From positions 4,387 to 68,386 of the forward strand of contig NMRA01000688.1 in the NCBI GenBank assembly GCA_002633005.1: DNA of 64,000 nt, read 5' to 3'. The notes under the pieces were generated by a model. That model did not search any database and was not told where the DNA came from. It was given only the letters and a program-made list of their open reading frames with translations. The position numbers and the translations under genes are program-made. The first letter of the stretch is position 1. Each line of letters begins with the position of its first letter. Below are positions 58,216-64,000 of the stretch, one piece after another. Origin of the DNA: Phoronis australis (Eukaryota; Phoronida; Phoronidae).

Positions 58216-61200
58216 ACTACTGTAGCCTGCTTGTGATCTAGCAGGGCTAGTTTTAGTTTCTTCCAGAACCGTTTTCTATCACGGACACTGTCATCATCAT
58301 GAGTTGGCCATTCTATATACGTCACATGTCTCGTGAAACATTTCAGTTTGGACTTGAGTTGCTTCTTTGGGATTTTCTCCATCATCACCATGACGATGAA
58401 TTGTCGCTTGACCTCCAAGAGCCTCATCAGTGCCATTTCCAACTCAAACTCTCCCCACTCGCTGTTCATGAATTTCATTGTCATGACAAATATGATGCTG
58501 CGACTGTGATTCATGCTATTTATTATATTCTGACGAATCCACTCTCCAGCCCTGAAGTCTCGATGATGAATACAGAGTTTGAATTGATAGTCATTTCCCT
58601 CTTCTAACTCTGGCATCATGTTGTCTTTCACCCATTTGACATCGTCAATATTATAGCACACCATTGCATCATACTCATAAGTTTCTCTGACAGGACACTT
58701 TCTGAATTTGTACTTGAAGTAGTACCAGTATTTTATGTCCAACCTGTAGTGTGCCAGCACAAGTACAGGGGTAATTAAAAGTACAAGACCAACACTGGAG
58801 AGTACAATTACAACATAGATATGTCCATCACATTCTATCCAAGGTAACTGAAAATGAGTAATGTCATTTTCTCTCAGTGTCGTTGGATAGCTGCAGTTAT
58901 CTATGCGTTGTTCTTGTAGATGTCTAGCATTATCTAACCAGTCTCTGAGGTCTCGTAGTTTGCAGTTGCAGTCAAACTTATTCTTTTGCAAATAAATGAT
59001 TCTCAAGTTCCCAAGCCCTTTAAGATTGCTTGCATCGAGTGTTGTAATGAAATTGTTGTCTAAGTACAGTTCTTTAAGCATCCTTAGCTGTGAAAATGTG
59101 CCTTTGCCAAGCATGTGCAAGTCATTGTAAGACAAGTTCAAGAATTCCAGGTTTGGAATGTTGGAAAATGCTTTTTCTTCCAATGTGTTGATTCGATTAT
59201 ACGATAAACTTAGTGATTTTAGGTTAGGCATCTGCATCCTGTTTAAAGGCTCCTTGTCAATGGACACTCCAGAGTTACTGCTAACGTCCAAATNTCCAAG
59301 GTAACTGAAAATGAGTAATGTCATTTTCTCTCAGTGTCGTTGGATAGCTGCAGTTATCTATACGTTGTTCTTGTAGATGTCTAGCATTATCTAACCAGTC
59401 TCTGAGGTCTCGTAGTTTGCAGTTGCAGTCAAACTTATTCTTTTGCAAATAAATTATTCTCAAGTTCCCAAGCCCTTTAAGATTGCTTGCATCGAGTGTT
59501 GTAATGAAATTGTTGTCTAAGTACAGTTCTTTAAGCATCCTTAGCTGTGAAAATGTGCCTTTGCCAAGCATGTGCAAGTCATTGTAAGACAAGTTCAAGA
59601 ATTCCAGGTTTGGAATGTTGGAAAATGCTTTTTCTTCCAATGTGTTGATTCGATTATACGATAAACTTAGTGATTTTAGGTTAGGCATCTGCATCCTGTT
59701 TAAAGGCTCCTTGTCAATGGACACTCCAGAGTTACTGCTAACGTCCAAATTTGTCAGCATAGGAAAGTGAGCATGCTCAGGCAAGGTTGAAAGCATTTCT
59801 ACACATCGCTTGCAATTCCGTATCTCTAGTATCCATAGTAGTTCCCATGTTGAAACTAAATAGAAGTTAAAGCAAACATGGCTCCTTTTCCGAGCTATAC
59901 AACGAAAGTTGTTTGCCTTTAAGACCTCTAGGTGACTCAGGTTTATCCAGAGAGTAACCAGTCCTATCAGTGTGTTGTCTGATACGTCAACATAGCGCAG
60001 GTTTTTTAAATCGTGAAGGCTGTACCCATGGTTATGTTGTGATTTGAACCACTTGCCTATATTGTTTAATAATACTGTAGTCAGTGATGTCAGGTTCTGA
60101 ATGTTTTGGAAAATATTGTACAAAGAATTGGTTCTATGGAGGCTGTTACCCGTGAGAACTAAGGTTTGAAGTTTACTTAAGCCAGTAAAGGCATTTTTGT
60201 CTACCTTGGAAATATGACACAATGAAATTTCAAGGAATGTTAAAGTGTTCAAACTACTTAAAGCATTTATGGGAATTGTCTTGAGCTTTAAATTTCGAAG
60301 AGTCAGTCTTTTCATTGATTTTGATTGCATAAAGTAAAAGTGATTGACCGTTAAATTGACATCTGGTCCGAACAAAACAAGTTCATGTATAGTTACATTG
60401 TTTATGCTTTGAAACAACGTTTGAAAGAATTGAGGTTGGTATACATTGACATGTGCCTCCCTTCCTATTATGAGTTCTAGTATGATTGTGTTTTTGTTTA
60501 CAAGATATTCAAAGGCCTTCTCCTGAATTTTATATAGTTTGTTTTCTGATAGATTGAGTGCAAGCTCTCGCATTTCATAGTGCTCAAAGTCTGCAGTTTG
60601 CAGATAGCCCACTTGGTTATACGACATGTCCAGAGTTAAATTTTTGGTCAGTAAACAACTGGGTTTGAGGCGCAGACTCTTGATTGCATTGCCCGTCAAA
60701 TTTAATAACCGTAGGTTTGGAAATGATATCGGGCACGGCATTACTGTCCAGTTATTATAACTGAAGTCCAAACTGCTAAGATTGTGCAACACAAGATCCA
60801 ACACAATAGAATCTCCAAGTTTGTATCCGCTTAGTGTTAAATGTTCGAGATTGGGTAGACGTAGTAAAATGTCTTTGACATTGATTTTCTGTAGCTCTTT
60901 TACTTCTGGTAAATCTTTTTTAGTGTGTGGGAATATGTGCAGTTTCTTCAACTGAGAGAGTGGATTGAATGCTGAGGGGTGAATGTTGATGAAGGTGAAC
61001 CATTTCTTTGTTGGTACAAAGTCGAGGGTCAGTTCCGTCAGATTCAACAGGCCGTTGAATGTTGAACTGTTGATGTCAACAAAAATATTGCAAAACTTGA
61101 TAATGAGCCTTTGCAATTGTGAGAACTGTCGTAGAGCATTTTTACCAAATTCTCGAACATTGCATCGATTTTTCATTGTCAGCGATGTGATGTCTTTGGG

Positions 61201-61359
61201 CACTGACTTCATCATAATCTCATATGACGGATATCTTTGATGGTATGTTCTGCCAGAATGGTCTTGGTAGTCAATGATACATTGCCTATAGCATCTGGTG
61301 GCATGCACACTTGCACAGCAGATCACAAGTGTTATGAACAGTTGTATCATTCTAGCCAT
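58185..61359 (-). CDS. Toll-like receptor, TLR-c (about 905 aa), interrupted by an assembly duplication
   Basis: The reading frame is split into 59281-61359 (N-terminal part) and 58185-59324 (C-terminal part) around an N at 59294. The 456 bp at 58838-59293 repeat 59295-59750 with about two differences. Skipping one copy leaves a single open frame of 906 codons including stop. The signal peptide is MARMIQLFITLVICCASVHA. LRRs, one LRRCT (NKFDCNCKLRDLRDW), a transmembrane helix (VIVLSSVGLVLLITPVLVLA) and a TIR domain (YDAMVCYN, HHRDFRAGEW, FWKK) follow. The BB-loop residue is Ala (codon 58548-58550). Length and layout match TLR-a and TLR-b, so this is most likely an intact gene in the animal. 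Confidence 0.9.
58838..59293. repeat. 456-bp direct duplication (copy 1) ended by an N
   Basis: Nearly identical to 59295-59750. The copies are separated by exactly one N, and both run over the same coding segment of TLR-c. This is best explained as two contigs whose overlapping ends were not merged. Confidence 0.85.
59295..59750. repeat. 456-bp direct duplication (copy 2)
   Basis: Second copy of the overlap. Differences include ACG for GCG at about 59361 and one base in the AAATAAATKATTCTC block; the pair look like alleles. Confidence 0.85.
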
Positions 61360-61434
61360 GCTTCCAATGTTGATTTAAAGCAGGACTTTCTTGTTGAGTT
61401 TGACTGTTCTGTTGGAGCAGGAAGCCAGCGGTGC
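61360..61434 (-). other. Putative 5' UTR exon end and splice acceptor of TLR-c
   Basis: A minus-strand GCTCTTTACTTACAG acceptor precedes a 75-nt leader, comparable to TLR-b. Confidence 0.55.
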
Positions 61435-63759
61435 CTGTAAGTAAAGAGCATACTCCAGTTAGGCACACTGATTGGTCAACCCAATCTTTCATGAATGTGC
61501 TATCCCCATTTCTTTAAAATCTTTAATTTACAACTTCAGGGCCATCAACAATGAATATTAACTACATTTCGCTCTAACAAAATTAAAATGAAGCAGAATT
61601 GCCCTCACTATAGACCCAACAAATCCGCTCTCCAGGTCCAAGAATTATCCTCATCAGGCTTAAAATTATCGTCAAAGTTAGAATCACTCAGATTCATTTC
61701 ACATAGACACTCAATATCAGAAGGTTCATAACAGCAAAAATCTAAACTTCACCGTGTCGTGTCATACTAACTTGATATGGAGAACAGAATGTAGATTGAT
61801 TTATTACAGATGCAGGGGTATGATATTATTGAGTACAGAAAGTCACTCACAAATTCCACTAATAGATGTTTTACAATACCTTCAGCACATAATATGGCTG
61901 ACATGTGGACTATGGTTTCTTCAATTTCCTCAACAAAATGAACAATACTTACTTTCAGGGGTTCTGCATTTTAATTAAGACTGTTTGATGACCATTATTC
62001 AGTGGAGAAAACTTGTTCTAATAACATGGGGCCCCTGTAAGTGACTGTTAGCATAACAAATATCCCTCATTAATGTTACAAAATGTTGCATGTATATTGT
62101 TTAGTCTTGGAGAGTTCTAGTTAGGTCTATCCCAAATAACAAACTTGAAATAGGTATTAATCACTTTATGGCCAATGAACGTTCATGTTGAAACAACCGT
62201 TATCTCTTTTTGGTTTTATCATGTGTAATTAAGAATTATACCCCGTAGTATTAACACTCAACACTAAGGGTTCCACCCCCTAAACTTGAACCAAAACAAT
62301 AAGTTTTTCACATTGCATTATATTGGGTTTCCATGAGTGCTGGAATGCTTGGCAGTATTTAATTCTCTAATAAAAGGCCAAAAATCATAGTTGAAAAAAC
62401 GTCTTGTCTGTAACTGATATAGGAAGGCATAACACTTATGTTAATGGGCCATTTCGCCGCTGTTCAGCCATGAATGTTGAATTCGGGATTTAAAAACATT
62501 TATCTTGCGGCATTTTCGAATTTTGAATTTGCAATTTTACGGTTGGCCTAGTTTTTTTCTTGAGTTGCTGTTGGTTTCTGATCAATGTGTTTATAGTGGA
62601 AATAGTAAGGAATATTAAGAGAACGATTTTATTAGAGTATAAGGCTTAATTCAATTTTTCGTTGTTTAGCCAGCTAAACAGTGGCAAATACAGCTGCTGT
62701 AACTATATCAGTTAGGTTTTCAGATTGTCTGATAATATTTCAATTCCCTTTGACACACAAGGCCAGTTTCATGAATAAGGTTTGAAGCTTAAGTCAAAAA
62801 TGTGATCATTTGCTCCACACAACTATTTTTTAGCCTGAGTTTAACCACAAACTACCTGCATTTAGTTCTTAGCCTTCAAGTTAGTGTAAGGAAAACTAAG
62901 ACCAATTGTACAACAGAAAGTATGGTAGTTTAAATCAGTAGTCGTCTTGGTGACTGTGAGCTGGTGAATAACATCTTAAGAAGCTGAAATAGGTCACTGT
63001 GACTAGCAACTCAGCGAACCAGTCTCAACCTGTAACAAACTACGAGTTCTTCTCAAGCCATTTTCTAATTTGAGTTAGGAACATCGTGAGACCAATTTTA
63101 TAAAAATGGTAACTTGTCCATATCCAAACCGACAAAGCTTTTTGAGGTATTGCAAGTATACAAAATGATCGTGTAAAAATCTAACAAATACCACAGAAGG
63201 CAACTTAACTATGTAACCTATGTAAAAATTTGTCTACTTGAAACAACCTAATGAACATTTTTTTTCTAATCTTCGGGTGTATGCAATGTTAACGGCACAG
63301 AGAAGCCAGATAAAATCAAGGAAAACCTAACTGAGACAGGAAGTTGATTTACTGAATTGAGGAGAAATTGATTTGAAGTTCTCATTCCTAGTTTCTCTCC
63401 AGTCACTTGCTAAGAACAGATTTTGACTTGGGGAAATATGCATTAATTTTGACACTTTACTTGTGAGGTTCAGACTGTAACTGCCAAAACTTACTGTTGT
63501 ATCTTGGTAGTTAACTCATCACAGGTTTCCCGTCAGCCCTAGTTCAGCCAAGTATCCACGTGGCAGAAGTGGTGAGAAAATGTTGCTCTGGGCATGTGCT
63601 GCGGGAGGTAACTGACCCTACAAGCCGTGGTGTACTTACTGATGAAGTGGTCTCTACCAATAATAACTTTCTGTGATTTTGCAGCCTTTAATTTATTTAG
63701 CTAAACATCCCCGTTGTTGATTAATGTCTTACTCAGGGCTTAGAATTTCCCCTTTTACG
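61435..63759. other. 5' flank of TLR-c, no gene recognised
   Basis: AT-rich DNA with short frames only. It must include the promoter and first non-coding exon of TLR-c, which I could not place. Confidence 0.5.
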
Positions 63760-64000
63760 GTAAAGTCGCGTGATTTTCGGACACTGAAAATTAATTCCAA
63801 TAGAAAAAATTCATTCTTGGACGAATCTCGCGAAATATCATTTTGTGGTGTCCGAATTTGGCGAACCTCCAAATTTGGGTTTCCGCTAGTGTCCGAATTT
63901 CGTGGGTGTACATTATTTCGATGAGCGGTCGTAGCATCAACAATGCTGGCTCGGTCATTTGATAGCAGTATAATTGCAGGTAAATGAGACTCAAATGGTC
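63760..64000 (+). mobile_element. Left end of a second copy of the 4-kb element
   Basis: Starts GTAAAGTCGCGTGATTTTCG and follows 44818-45050 at about 95% identity by eye to the edge of the window, where it is cut off. Confidence 0.85.

Noticed and set aside
59281-59324. Start codon and short leader of the C-terminal half of TLR-c as a separate gene
   Set aside because: The leader is read across the N and the duplicated overlap, so it is an assembly artefact.

Overview
The window is nuclear DNA of an invertebrate animal. It has spliced genes with GT-AG introns, AT-rich non-coding DNA full of transposon remnants, and a cluster of intronless Toll-like receptor (TLR) reading frames. Single-cysteine-cluster TLRs in multigene families fit an invertebrate deuterostome (lancelet, hemichordate or echinoderm) best, but a bivalve or other spiralian cannot be excluded. 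The species is not determined.

Left half (about 2.85-30.4 kb, + strand): one gene, an orthologue of the SF1B DNA/RNA helicase IGHMBP2 (SMUBP2). I reconstructed 14 well-supported exons and one weak candidate last exon from reading frame, splice sites and protein similarity. All helicase motifs are present, followed by a Lys-rich linker and the first half of an R3H domain. The C-terminal AN1 zinc finger of vertebrate IGHMBP2 was not found. The introns hold a fold-back THAP/P-like transposon, a tRNA-derived SINE, minisatellites, and a 4.4-kb nest of tandem-repeat elements.

Right half (31.8-61.4 kb, - strand): three TLR genes of about 905-910 residues at 31.8-34.6, 49.1-51.8 and 58.2-61.4 kb. 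Each has a signal peptide, an LRR array, one LRRCT, one transmembrane helix and a TIR domain, and each has a putative splice acceptor just 5' of its ATG. The third looks broken only because an unmerged 456-bp assembly overlap, marked by a single N, sits inside it. All three have Ala at the BB-loop position that is Pro in most TLRs.

Dispersed throughout is one repeat family with Helentron-associated (HINE, 'pearl'-type) architecture: a 5' end with an inverted motif, an internal array of roughly 145-170 bp monomers, and a 3' end with the matching inverted motif and a terminal hairpin. Almost every monomer carries a sequence close to the animal CTCF core motif, all in one orientation. Other mobile DNA includes a second THAP-containing element, a 4-kb element with 20-bp terminal inverted repeats, a 1.5-kb fold-back element beside a TLR 5' end, and a MITE-like element.
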